Position numbers and translations under genes: made by a program
Shown: in pieces, positions 12,073-23,000 of the stretch
How the letters are laid out: the number at the start of each line of letters is the position of its first letter
Numbering within the stretch: position 1 is the first letter of the stretch
The notes under the pieces: generated by a model
The model's input: the letters and a program-made list of their open reading frames with translations, nothing else
Database searches by the model: none
Told to the model about the DNA's origin: nothing
Source: Prostheceraeus crozeri
Taxonomy: Eukaryota; Platyhelminthes; Polycladida; Euryleptidae
Assembly (NCBI GenBank): GCA_907163375.1
Contig: CAJQUW010007073.1
Location: forward strand, 496,001-560,000
Direction: 5' to 3'
DNA length: 64,000 nt

Positions 12073-13929
12073 AGCTCGGTTCGGCTTCATCCTTACAAAC
12101 GCTCCAGAGGAGGATGTTTCCGTATTTTGTGAGTGCTGGTGTCCGGAAAGCAACGGGATGCTTATGCAAGACGGAGCTCTCTGCCACAATGTCCGTGTTG
12201 TGAATCGAAATTTTGATAACATCAGCGTCACTTTGTTGGAAGGGCCATCTCTAACGCAAACCTTTCAGAACATTAATGGGTTGTCATGAAACGTCGACTG
12301 CATAAGATATTACATAAGATATTTTCGGTTGCTAGTTTTAAAACAATAACGCAGCGTTATAATTTCCAAAGAAAAGTTTCTCATCTAAATGTCGAAGGTG
12401 GTCCTTATAATAAGTCGCGGTCAATTTTTGTGTTTGATTGTGTGGTGTCTGTGTTACTAATCAATAGATGTTTATAGTGTGGCATTTGTTGGCATACATG
12501 CATATTTAATGTACTAATTAATTGTAAATTTACTATTATGAAATATTCATTTATTTATTCATAAATAATTATACATTGTTATCAATTATATATTATTAGG
12601 TGGTCCTAATAATATGTCGTGGTCAATTTTTGTGTTTGATTGCATGGTGTCTGTGTTAATGTCTGTGGTGCGGTATTTTGTTGGCACACATGCCAATTTA
12701 ATGTATTGACAAGGATGAAAGATAATATGACATCAGCAAGTAGCTAGCTGACATCCTCAAATTTTGAACTGATGGTTCAACTTGGTTTGAACCGGTTCCT
12801 TTGGTTTTATGTGTAGGCATTCCAATTTATTATTTGTTATCTCAAGTGTGACATTTTGCTTTTCCATAGAGGTAGGCCTAATATGTTCCGGGAAATCTGA
12901 AGTGTTAGTTAAAATCTGAACCGTGCACGTGGCCTAGTGAAGAAGGTGCGAGCTCGTCTCCACCCCGGACTTCGGTTCGATTCCTGAGTCAAGCGAGTGC
13001 GGTCGAGGAATCAAGGGTGTTGTTGTATTTGTTTGACTTAATAGTTGTCATTCTCTTTAGATAATCAATGTACTGCGAAAAACCTTTGTTGTGACCATAG
13101 AGTAAGTATATTCGGTAGAGTGGTAACTCCACATTTATTAAATTCCCAATGTGTATACACTTTCGATTTTATTAAATGAACTCAAGGTGGTATTGTCACC
13201 AAATGTGAGATATGCAAATTTTTGTGGTTTTGCAGAAATTACAACGGAATTGACTGATCATGACAGCAATGCAGAAGGAAATGATATTATTTTACTGATC
13301 ATCCGTGTCATGACAGCCTTGGAAATTTAATGTTTGTTAAATTAGCACCTCGATGCCGATGACCTGACATTGCTTTCATACTGAACCTCAAGAGAATCTT
13401 CTAAAGCGAGATCACATCACAAACTGCCGTTGGTAGAGCAAAATAACAGAATCATGGACAATGATTTCAATCAACTTTGAAAGATGCAAATGGGTCCACA
13501 TCACTATTCAGATTCAAGAAACGAAACATGAATGTAGTGAATCATAAAATCATGCCGGTGAAAATTGAGTGAAAAGATTGAAACTTCAGCCAAGAAAGCA
13601 AAATCAGATCTCGACTTTTTCATTAAGACTTCCATTTTAATTCGGTTCATGAAATTCCCTTGATCATCAGCTTAATTTCCGCTTAGTTAGGATGCTTATT
13701 AGCAAATATTCATTCCCTCTGATATCCAACTTGTTTCATACTACTTATATAGGAGCGTCATCTCGATAGCATATAATTTGGCAAAATTTTGACTTTTTTA
13801 AAACAACTTTTTTAAAACTGCTCAATTAATTTTTTGGACCACGGGAACGCAATCTCCGCAAAAAACTGAATATTTTCATAAAAAAATTTCACAGTATACA
13901 GATACTTTTTTGAGTCGACACTCTACCGA
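12073..13929 (+). repeat. Left arm of a 1.85-kb inverted repeat pair
   Basis: The arm is matched in inverted orientation by 29131-30974. The outer boundary is AGCTCGGTTCGG and the inner one CACTCTACCGA; similarity stops abruptly at both. It contains a tRNA-derived SINE (12929-13015) and most of a MITE (13096-13946). No target duplication is evident. The pair may be long terminal inverted repeats of one 18.9-kb unit or two opposite insertions of a 1.85-kb repeat. Confidence 0.8.
12929..13015 (+). mobile_element. tRNA-derived SINE head
   Basis: A pol III box A-like stretch TGGCCTAGTGAAGAAGG (12930-12946) lies about 30 nt before a perfect box B, GGTTCGATTCC (12974-12984). The same unit is at about 30050-30130 on the opposite strand. 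The head resembles a tRNA gene but the surrounding context is a repeat arm. No tail boundary could be placed. Confidence 0.6.
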
Positions 13930-13946
13930 TACATCCCTACTCTATG
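13096..13946. mobile_element. MITE-like element with about 27-bp terminal inverted repeats
   Basis: The left end begins CATAGAGTAAGTATAT then TCGGTAGAGTG. The right end read on the other strand begins CATAGAGTAGGGATGTA then TCGGTAGAGTG. The 851-bp interior has no open frame of note, so it is non-autonomous. A second copy in the right arm of the large inverted repeat has lost its inner terminus. Confidence 0.6.
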
Positions 13947-14440
13947 CTCTGGGCTTATTACTTCTCGCATAATTAGAGATATTTTCTGATGTCGACAAAC
14001 TTACTCCGAAAGGGAATCTGCTTCGTAAAGTGTCCAAACGTGTTTAATTTCAAATCTATTATCTCCGATATTGCTTTGCCAACTTACTCCTACCTTACCT
14101 AGCCTACCTTACCTCTCCTACTTACCTAGACATACACATTTGAGTAAATGCTGGGTCTCGTCTCCGTTGTACTATGCAAAAAATTTAGATAAATTCAAGT
14201 CAGCTATGGAGATCTTCTGCCCATGGGATGCAGCATCAATTCAGATCACAAAAGATTTGTTAATTCCTTAACTGCTATAGGCAATAATGGCCACAGTCTG
14301 GCTTCTTTAAAAGCAAGGTATACCAATGTTACTTGAACACATGAGGAAACAATTAAGTGTTTCTAGGACAATTATTTTTCATGAGACAGGCTCGCCTCCC
14401 AATAAACAACTTACAACTTGAGGACGACTAGTAGAGCATC
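13947..14440. other. Unassigned DNA upstream of LINE remnant
   Basis: A short frame (14071-14271) has no recognised domain. It could be earlier, unrecognisable parts of the LINE that follows. Confidence 0.4.
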
Positions 14441-15160
14441 TCCTTCACCGAATTGGAAGTTTACTATCAACTTAAATCCCCTACAAGTAATAAGTCTTGT
14501 GGATCCGACTTTATTCCAAATCGCCTTTGTTCATTTCTCGAGGTCACACTTTTCATGCCAGCCAATCACAGAGAAAATTTCAAATGTCTGAAAAAAGGCA
14601 TTTAATTTCCAACGCCAAAATCTCGACCAGCCAAATTAACGGAAATGTGCACAATAACGCTGCCTACTGCTCCTTCTAAAATTTCCGAACGACTTTTTTT
14701 TAATGAAATGCGCAAGCGTTTTGTGTCGGCCTTTGGTACAAATCAACACCGTTTCTGACCTGCAGCCTCAACCGTTACTGAATTGGTTTTAATTGCAGAT
14801 AAAGTGACAGAGCATTATGATAATATTGCAACAAATACTGCCTTGATAGATGTAATTTTCAAATTCTTTTGATAATGCCGAGCAGGATCTTCTTGTCCAA
14901 AAACTGAAATCACAAAGATTTCCGAGTGCATATCATTTGTGGCTAACTGATTACTTGTCTCAACGCTGGCTAAAATAGGGAGAAAGCTCACTTCCTCAAT
15001 CAAAATAGGTTCACCATCATTTCCTGTTCTCAAGGGTGTGCCGCAAGGTTCTGTGCTTGGCCCTTTTTCTCTGTCGTTGCTACGTTAGTGACCTGTCAGG
15101 TTCCACGAAGGATGTTTCTCTGTAGGATAATGCGTCGATTTTATATACTTCTATATTCAA
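14440..15160 (+). pseudogene. Decayed LINE reverse transcriptase
   Basis: Translation in shifting plus-strand frames gives successive reverse-transcriptase landmarks: a palm-entry stretch like SNKSCGSDFIPNRL near 14490, a HYDNIATNTALIDV(I)F-like stretch near 14815, LSQRWLK near 14960, and KGVPQGSVLGP split over two frames near 15030. A degraded active-site region follows near 15130. Several frameshifts and stops break it and no ends are visible. It resembles the jockey/CR1 group of non-LTR retrotransposons. Confidence 0.6.
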
Positions 15161-15277
15161 TCAATTTCATGTATACATGGTTCAACCAGGCCTAGCCGCA
15201 ATGATTAATCAATGAGCCTGCTTTCAAAAGGAAAAAGCTTTTATAGCTGTCGCTATGTAGACATTCCAAAATGTTAA

Positions 15278-15468
15278 TGATGTGACTGACTTTCTTTCTC
15301 TCTCCCCTGACTCTTTATCATTGGCTCTAACTGTTCACCTATTTCCCTTACTGTCTCCTTCATGTACTCTGGGCTATAGGCAGGGAATACTCACATGTCT
15401 GTCCATCCACGCTGACTTGTTCTTCCTCGTGTTTGCACAGCTCACTAGCAATTAGTCCCAACACATCA
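15278..15468 (+). repeat. 5' LTR of Gypsy element
   Basis: 191 bp, TGATGTGA to ACACATCA, closely matching 19142-19343. It is preceded by GTTAA. A TGG-beginning primer-binding candidate follows one or two bases after the LTR (TGGCAACGAG); the tRNA is not identified. Confidence 0.92.
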
Positions 15469-15469
15469 A

Positions 15470-16369
15470 TTGGCAACGAGAATGGCTCAACGATTAACGA
15501 TCCCACTACCACGCACCTTCATGGACCATCCTGGTGATCCTGCGGTCCGTTGGGATAATTGGTTAGTACAGCTTAAGAACTTCTTCACCTCAACGGATTT
15601 GACAATTTCTTCTTCGAACAAACTGAGCGACCATGCAAAGAGCGCCTATCTCTCTGCACTGCTCGGAACTGAGGGTGCTCGTATTTTAGTGGCACACCCA
15701 GTAGCTGCTACAGCTGAATCTGCGACTTTCGCTGATTTCAGCGCCGCCGTATCCACCCTCTTCGAACGACCTGTCAATCCTGTGCGCACTCAATATGAAT
15801 TTCGCAATCGACGTCAATGCCCGACCGAGTCGGCCGCGGACTTCCTTACGTCTCTACGAACCCTGTACGTCGATACCAACCTATGCTCAGATGGCGCCGA
15901 GGCTAAGAAGCTCGAAGAACACAACCTCGCGATGCAGCTAGCGATCGGTTGTTTCTCCCGCAAGACGCAGGAGAAACTTCTGCAGCACCCTGACGTGGAT
16001 CTCAACGTCTTTTTGCACACGATGCAAGCTGATGAGTCCGCTTCTGAAGCGTCAGCCGCGATACGAACCGAGGCTCTCAATCGCAGCATCGCAATCGTCA
16101 CGCATCATCGAGACAAGCGTGGCAGTGGCAAGAACTTTAAGCCTACTAAACAAAGGGCTTCAAACTCGTGCATCGGATGTGGTTCAACTGTGCATCAGTT
16201 CAAGTCTCCTGAGTGCCCTGCGTACGGCAAGACATGTAGGCCTAATAGCTGCAAAACATTGCATCATTTTGCCGCTGTACATGTCACGAAACAAGAGAAG
16301 CGACCGCAGCGTCAAATCTCTCTTCCTCAGCGAGCTCCAGATCGGCGCAATTTCATCTCCTGCTTATGA
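15470..16369 (+). pseudogene. Gypsy gag
   Basis: The likely start is ATG 15482, only 13 nt after the LTR and overlapping the putative primer-binding site. The protein has a capsid-like N-terminal half (W-D-N-W, then an L-x-x-F-R-N-R-RQ pattern) and a C-terminal zinc knuckle-like stretch with CIGCGSTVHQFKSPEC. A second cysteine/histidine cluster ends in H where a final C would be expected. Gag would package element RNA. The last residues before the stop at 16367 are read out of the original frame, because protease continues in the +1 frame. Confidence 0.75.
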
Positions 16370-18991
16370 AATTACATTGCTTGTCCAGTGTGACTCAGCG
16401 ACCGCCCATGTTACATTCATGATAGACTTCGGAGCCGACATCTCCACTTTACAGCACGCAGTGCGGCTTCTGACAACTTCCCTTTGGCATCGATTCACCC
16501 GAACAACCAGGTTGTACGTAACTTCGACCACAGCCCCATATCTGGCATCAAAGGCTTTCTCGCACGCAGCCTCAGCTACAACGACCGCCGCAACACTCCC
16601 GCTGACTTCCTCGTAGTGCCCAACAGCTATCCTAGCGTCATCGGCCGTGACGTCATGCGGGGCCTGGACCTAAGAATCTGTGACGACCGCGGCAACATCT
16701 TGAGTGTTCGCTTTACAAGCGCGCACGTGCGCGCAGCAGACAAGTCAACAGAATGTGCGCTCAATAACTTCCCTTCTCTGCGAAGCAACGACCTTGGGAC
16801 CTTCCCAGACTACACGCATACAATTTCTGTGAGCGAGACTTTCAGACCTCACGTGACCAAACTTCGCTCTGTTCCTTTGGCCAAACGTGATGCTGTTATG
16901 CGCGAGATTCAGAGTATGATCGACAGTGGGATCTGGTCTCCTATCAGCAAATCCGATTGCGCTCACGGTATGGTCGTCGTGTCTAAGAAAGACGGAGATG
17001 TCAGAATTACAAGTGATCTTTCTCCACTTAACACTTACATTGTTCCTGATCGACATCCTTTGCCTCTCCTCGAGGATCTGCTCCTTCAATTGCGCGGTGC
17101 CTCCTTCTTTTCAAAGATCGACCTACGAAAAAGGTATTTTCACATACTCTTGGACAAAAGCAGCCGCCGATACACTGCAACGATAACACCGCTTGGGTTA
17201 ATGGCCTACAACAGACTACCCATGGGTCTGCGCAACGCCGCGTCAGTGTTTCAAAAGTATGTTTTTGAAACCCTTAAGAAGTGCAACAACTCTATTGCCT
17301 TCATTGACGATATTCTCGTTTACGGCAAGACTCGTGAAGAGCATGATGTAGCTCTGCAAAAAGTTTTTCAAGCCTTCTCCGACAAACAATTCCGCGTCAA
17401 CGTCGACAAGTGCGAGCTATGCGTCTCCGAAACCACGTTCCTCGGCTTCCGATTGAACAAAGATGGTGTCCGTCCCAACCCCGACAAGATCCGACCCATC
17501 AAACAAGCAGCACCACCAAAGAACCTAGAGCATCTGCAATTCTTCCTGGGCGCGGTCAACTATCTCAAGAACCAAGCTTTCACTTGGGGTTGCGACCAAG
17601 AGAGGGCATTCCAAACTTTAAAGGAGTCGATCTCGGAGGAGCTACAACTCTCAATCTTTGATCCCCATGTCCCAACAATCGTTACGGTCGATGCAAGTGA
17701 CATTGGACTCGGTGCACAGCTCTCGCAGCAGAAAAATGATATTTAAGTGCCGATTCAATTCGCCTCACATACGCTCTCGGATCGTGAGCGCAACTTCGCG
17801 ACAAATGAGCGTGAAGCACTCGCGTGTTTGTGGGTCGTAGAGCATTGGGAAAAATTTCTGCTAGGCCGCCATTTCACTCTCCGAACTCATGGCACTCTGT
17901 CAACTTTCCTCCAACATTACACTTCCACCCGAAAGTCCACCAAATTCATCCGATGGCGTGAACGCTTGTCTCTCTTTGATTGCTCCGTGAGCTACATCAA
18001 AGGCAGCACCAACTACATGGCCGACGCTTTGAGCCGCTTACCTCAAGCCGATCCAAAGAAAGAAGACGCGATCGTGGATGAGGAATCAGAGAGTACTGCC
18101 ACAATTGCAAGTTTAATGAGCAGCCCGATATCTTTCGACGAACATCCTGGCATTGTTCGTGCAAAGCGGCAGCTACGACGAATTCACGGGTGGCCTGGAA
18201 TGGACTCGTATGTCGAGAACTTAGTCCGACATTGCACCGCCTGCGGAGACAGCAGTAAGTACCACAAACCCACCGTCGTGCAACCAACGAAAATTGAACT
18301 GTTAACCGAAGCATGACACAAAGTAGCTATCGACATCACCGGTCCGTTCGCCAATGCGCCAAGTCATCAGCGATTCCTGAAAGTGGTCATAGACTATAAG
18401 TCCGGATTCCCGGAAGTCCTCCTGTCCGGTGACATAACTTCCGGTCGAATGATCTCTTGGCTTCAGGAATTATTTTCTCGCTACGGCAATCCGTCAATGT
18501 TAGTGTCAGACAATGGCAAGCAATTCTGCTCTGGAATTTATGAAGAGTTTCTATGACGAGACATCTTGCATTGGAAAACGCCCGTCTACGATCCTCGACC
18601 AAACGGAAAAGTTGAAGTCTTCAACCGCTATTTGAAACACGGTGTACAAACGTTCGCTTCAGGGAAGAAGGAATTCGCCTCAGGAATTCAAGAGCTGCTA
18701 ATGAGTCATAGATCAACCAGCCCGACTCCTGAATTCGAGACTCCAGCTGAAGCATTTTTCAAGCGTCGAATCCGCACGGATTACGAGCCTGCCCGCCGAA
18801 AGCCTACCAACGAATCAGCACCTGCGATTATCTGCGAGAACGACGATCAATCTCCTCAGCAAAAGCCACGCTACAGAGGTCCGTTTCGCATCAACGACTG
18901 GGTGCGCGTTCGACTACCCCATGTCCCGAAAGGCCGCTCACCTTTCTTCGAACCACGGCGCATCACCGAAGTACACGTATCTACTATCTGA
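16270..18991 (+). pseudogene. Gypsy pol (protease, RT, RNase H, integrase)
   Basis: Protease is in the +1 frame (about 16290-16480) with a DFGAD version of the usual D-S/T-G-A site. Pol then returns to the gag frame from 16484. RT motifs are RLPMGLRNAASVFQ (about 17210) and FIDDILVYGKT (about 17295). RNase H has TVDASDIGLGAQLSQ (about 17690). Between FLGAVNYL and the RNase H start, the connecting residues are shortened. Integrase has AIDITGPF (about 18330), VSDNGKQF (about 18507) and a PNGKVEVFNRYLK segment giving D, D, E. In-frame stops occur at 17744, 18314 and 18554, so no enzyme can be made intact. Confidence 0.85.
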
Positions 18992-19141
18992 CGGCAACAG
19001 ATGGAACGCGAGGAGCTTGGTCCGTCATCGTGAAGACCTCCGAGCAATCGAGATTGGAGTCGAAGGAGCTCTACGGAGCAGATCGAACAGGAAATCCTGT
19101 GGTCTTCCGCCTATCCGCACGGAATTCGAGGAGGGAGATGA

Positions 19142-19343
19142 TGATGTGACTGACTTTCTCTCTCTCTCTTATCTCTCTCCCCTGACTCTTTATCATTGGC
19201 TCTAACTGTTCGCGTATTTCCCCTACTGTCTCCTTCATGTACTCTGGGCTATGGGCAGGGAATACACACATGTTTGTCCATCCACGCTGACTTATTCTTC
19301 CTCGTGTTTGCGCAGCTTACTAGCAATTAGTCCCGACACGTCA
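19142..19343 (+). repeat. 3' LTR of Gypsy element
   Basis: 202 bp. It is about 10 bp longer than the 5' LTR because of a CT-rich expansion near the start. A purine-rich tract GAGGAGGGAGATGA lies directly upstream. GTTAA follows the terminal CACGTCA. Several substitutions separate the two LTRs, so the insertion is not very recent. Confidence 0.92.
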
Positions 19344-20082
19344 GTTAACCATATTTAGATGAAACTATTCCACAACTATGGATATAATATAGATGATATC
19401 TCGACGTTTCACAATGACAGAAACATGGGCGCAGCATCTACGGGGACACGAGGGTCCGGACCCCCGCCAGAATTTTCCTAGGGGGATCGGACCCCTGTTG
19501 GAACGGCATGATTTCCATGCCTCTTTTGTTGCCCGTAAACTGTCGGAAAGCCTCGTTATACTCATATAATCATGCCTGAGGAGACCGTATGCTGTGAAAA
19601 ATCCACATATCTGGAATTTCCATCAATTCTTCATTTCTTTTACTTCATTTTGCTCACCTTAGCACGTGCAAGTATGGCTTTGTTAATAAAGAATTTCATT
19701 CCAGGGACTGGCACCGTCTTATGACATCAGTCAAGACATCTGGTATCGTCATTAAGTCTTAAAGCGTCAACGCTTGCATGTGCAGCACCTACTGTGCAAT
19801 GCATTAGCGAGACAGTAAATCCCACTTGGCGGGCATCACACATTGAGCCCTCCGGCCAAACTCCATTAAACATTTGGAAGATTGATTAACGTAGTGGACA
19901 CATACACATTTCATTCATTCCTTGATTTGTGAGAAGTGTATGTGAACAAGCTTTGCTATCCGAATTTGCTTTGAAAATCATTGACAGGAATCTTCAGCCT
20001 GTGTAGTGTATCATTTACATTTGGAACATACCTTTATTTACAAAATACTTTCGACTATCGTCTGATTTGACTCGCTCTTACA

Positions 20083-23000
20083 ATGCCTCGCTCTCAAGAA
20101 AGCAAGAAAAGAAAGGGAGAAGAACTGTCTGTCACCGGAACCAAACGAATGCTAACTTTGGATATGTATTGGTAAGTAAGTTACAATGTGTATTGTTCTT
20201 AGTGTGCGTACAACCAACAGTTGAAATATTGTCGTTCAGTGAATTGGTTGTTGTTCAGTGAAGTTGAATGGCGCCACATTATATGAGGGGCTGCTGTGAT
20301 TTTTGGAGATGGGCGATTTGACCACACCTAGCTCATTGTTTGGCAATTAATGCGGGGCGCTATTTGGTGTTTCGAAGTTTGCATAGATGAGGCGGTGTTG
20401 AGGTGTGAGACAAATTCAATGAGGGGCTGTTGACTGTTATTTCTTGAAGTTTGACAATTTGACAGAATCTCAATTATTAGATAATCGTTGTTCGGCGCTA
20501 CTTTCCGTATCGAATGCTATATGGTGACGGGCAAAATGAGAGGAGAGATTCCTACCTTTCAAATAAACAAGTGAATATCATATCAAACCAGTTGTTTCTG
20601 ATGTTAAATTCTAAACGTTAATGCTCATCATTAGTATCAGTACACATACAAATATTCAAAGGTTACAATAAGCAAATATAATCAGTAAATATAACTAATT
20701 TAATCTTCTAAGATCATGAAAACCGTGAATGGTTAACTTTAAATTAATCAAAAGCATAATTATTACATCAGGTTAGATCCAAAAAATGAAAAATAGGTCC
20801 CCATTGGTATACAGAAATTGAGTAAATTCAGATACGTTCAGAAATTCTAATATATTCATGTGGTAATTATTCTATAGCTAGAGGATATTTCCAATATATA
20901 TTTTTTCTGTAATTAAAAACCATTCAAAGTATTCAAGCTTGAATAGAATACATATATTTGTGAGATAATTACGTAACAAAGATAAAAATGCGCCTTACAT
21001 GTGACAATCATGATCAAAAGAAGTCTAGAAATTCTACAATGTTTTGTCTAACTCATGACCAAAATATACAATGCAATGGTAAGTTAAACTGAAGCAACTA
21101 CAAAGTTCACGGCGATATCACTTACTACATAATTATATGTTATAAGAAGATGTACACGAAAACGATAAAAAAACTATCACTGAAAATCGGATAAAATTGT
21201 GTAGTCAAAATCTTCCTCTTGTTCTGTCATCGAGAAACTGTTACAAAGAGATGGGAGTGCAGGCCTTGGTGGCGGCATCGACAGAGGAGAGTAATCCAAT
21301 AAAGAACTAATTCTTAATTCCTGGGCAGACGAAGAGCGCTTGTAAGCGCAAACGGCGTTACTTTGGTGCCCTGTACGTTTCTTTATCAGCTGTTCGTCCA
21401 CGTCGGCACGGAAAAGGGTTGTAGCACACATAACTTTCCCTGAATGACCGGTGAAACGACCTTCCAGTTTGGCCTTCTTAGCTGCCTCTGGTATGATTTT
21501 CGAAATTGACGTGACGCCCAGTGGTGCTCTGGAAAACCGCAATTTCCCTGCAATCTTCATCAGTGGTCGTCGATAGAATGCACCTTGGAAGATACCACAC
21601 TGTTGTAGACAATCAATGTACATTTTGATTATCTTGTACGAGGATAAAGAGGACGAAGTGTCATAGTGCTTCACTTCCTTGCGCTCAAGCGAACGATGAT
21701 TTAAACCACCAGAAAATGTCTTTGAATTTTTTCCAGTAAACGTAACAAATTTGCCAGCGTCGTCTTCATCAAACGAGAACTGATCGATTGTCAAATTTCG
21801 ATGTTCGTCACGAGATCTGAGACCGAAAATTTTACACACGTAAAAATATGTAGCGCTGATCAGGCCAGATGAATCGGATGTCGAGAACGCTTCAGAAGTC
21901 CACAGACGATGTTCGTCTTCTGTTTCAATGGGGTCCGATTGAACCTTATGCATCCCAATTCCTCTCTCGGTTAATTCCTTCATGCGACTGTCGAGTGAGA
22001 GGCGAAGATAATGAAAATCCGTTATGCTTTTATCAAAAAAGTTTAAGTCCGGTCGTAGACATTCATTACTGAAGTACCGCAAAATACCACTCTACTGTGT
22101 CAGCTCTCATTAGCCTTCAGCTTCCTCGACAATGTATTTCCTGGGTACTCAATTTTCTACAAAGTCGCAAACAGAGAGTTTGTTTGGAGAATAACACTTC
22201 TGAGTGGGTGGATATTCTCAGTGGTGTCCCGCAAGGGAGGACGATTGGGCCCATCCTTTTCACTGCTGTGGTGGATTCCTTAAAGCCGGTATGTGATAAT
22301 TCTTTGATTGTAAAATACGCCGACGATATTTCTGTACTGCATTTTGTGCACCAGCAAGGGCAGGATAAGTTACAGCAAGAATGGGATCACCTGGAAGATT
22401 GGTCAAAGCAGGTTGGACTTTATTTGAACTTATCTAAGAGTTGCGTTGTAAACTTTGTGACGAAGAAATCGCTAAGTTTTGATGATGTCATCTCGGCTAC
22501 TGGTATGCATATTTCTACTTTGTCTGAAATTAAACTGCTTGGTGTTACTTTTTCAAATGATTTTAGTTGGAATTCCCATATCAAGGACGTTGTCAGCAAA
22601 TGTCGTCGTAGAATTTTTATCTTGCGTAATTTGCGTAGAGCCCGGTGTCCTCAGCATGTCATTCATAAATGTTATGTTGCCTATATTCGCTCTCTGATCA
22701 TTTATGCATATCCGTGTTTTTGTAATCTTAGTGACTATCTGATTTCTGACTTACTTCGCGTGGAGCGTCATGCAGCCCGTTTCTTCAATGAATTTGACTT
22801 TGATAAATTGCCTGTTGTGTTGAATAGTGTCTGTGTAAAACTGTTCCAGCAGATAGAGTCTAACCCTGATCATTTCCTTCGACACATTTTTCGTGAGAGA
22901 TCTCGACGTGGCAGAAACCAATGCAGTTTGACGGCACCTCCTGCGGCAAGTCACCGTTTTAGCCGCTCTTTTATCCGTTTTGGCAGATGATTTCTTTTTA

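Larger units (their letters stand above)
15278..19343 (+). mobile_element. Gypsy-type LTR retrotransposon, complete ends, defective
   Basis: The 4,066-bp element has two LTRs starting TGATGTGAC and ending CACATCA (5') or CACGTCA (3'), and a 5-bp target duplication GTTAA (15273-15277 and 19344-19348). Gene order is gag, protease, reverse transcriptase, RNase H, integrase, as in Ty3/Gypsy. Three in-frame stops, frame changes around protease and an apparent deletion after the RT make it non-autonomous. Confidence 0.93.

Noticed and set aside
12073-13929. Helitron identity for the 1.85-kb arm (one copy starts with TC)
   Set aside because: No CTRR end or 3' hairpin and no A/T insertion site at the boundaries.
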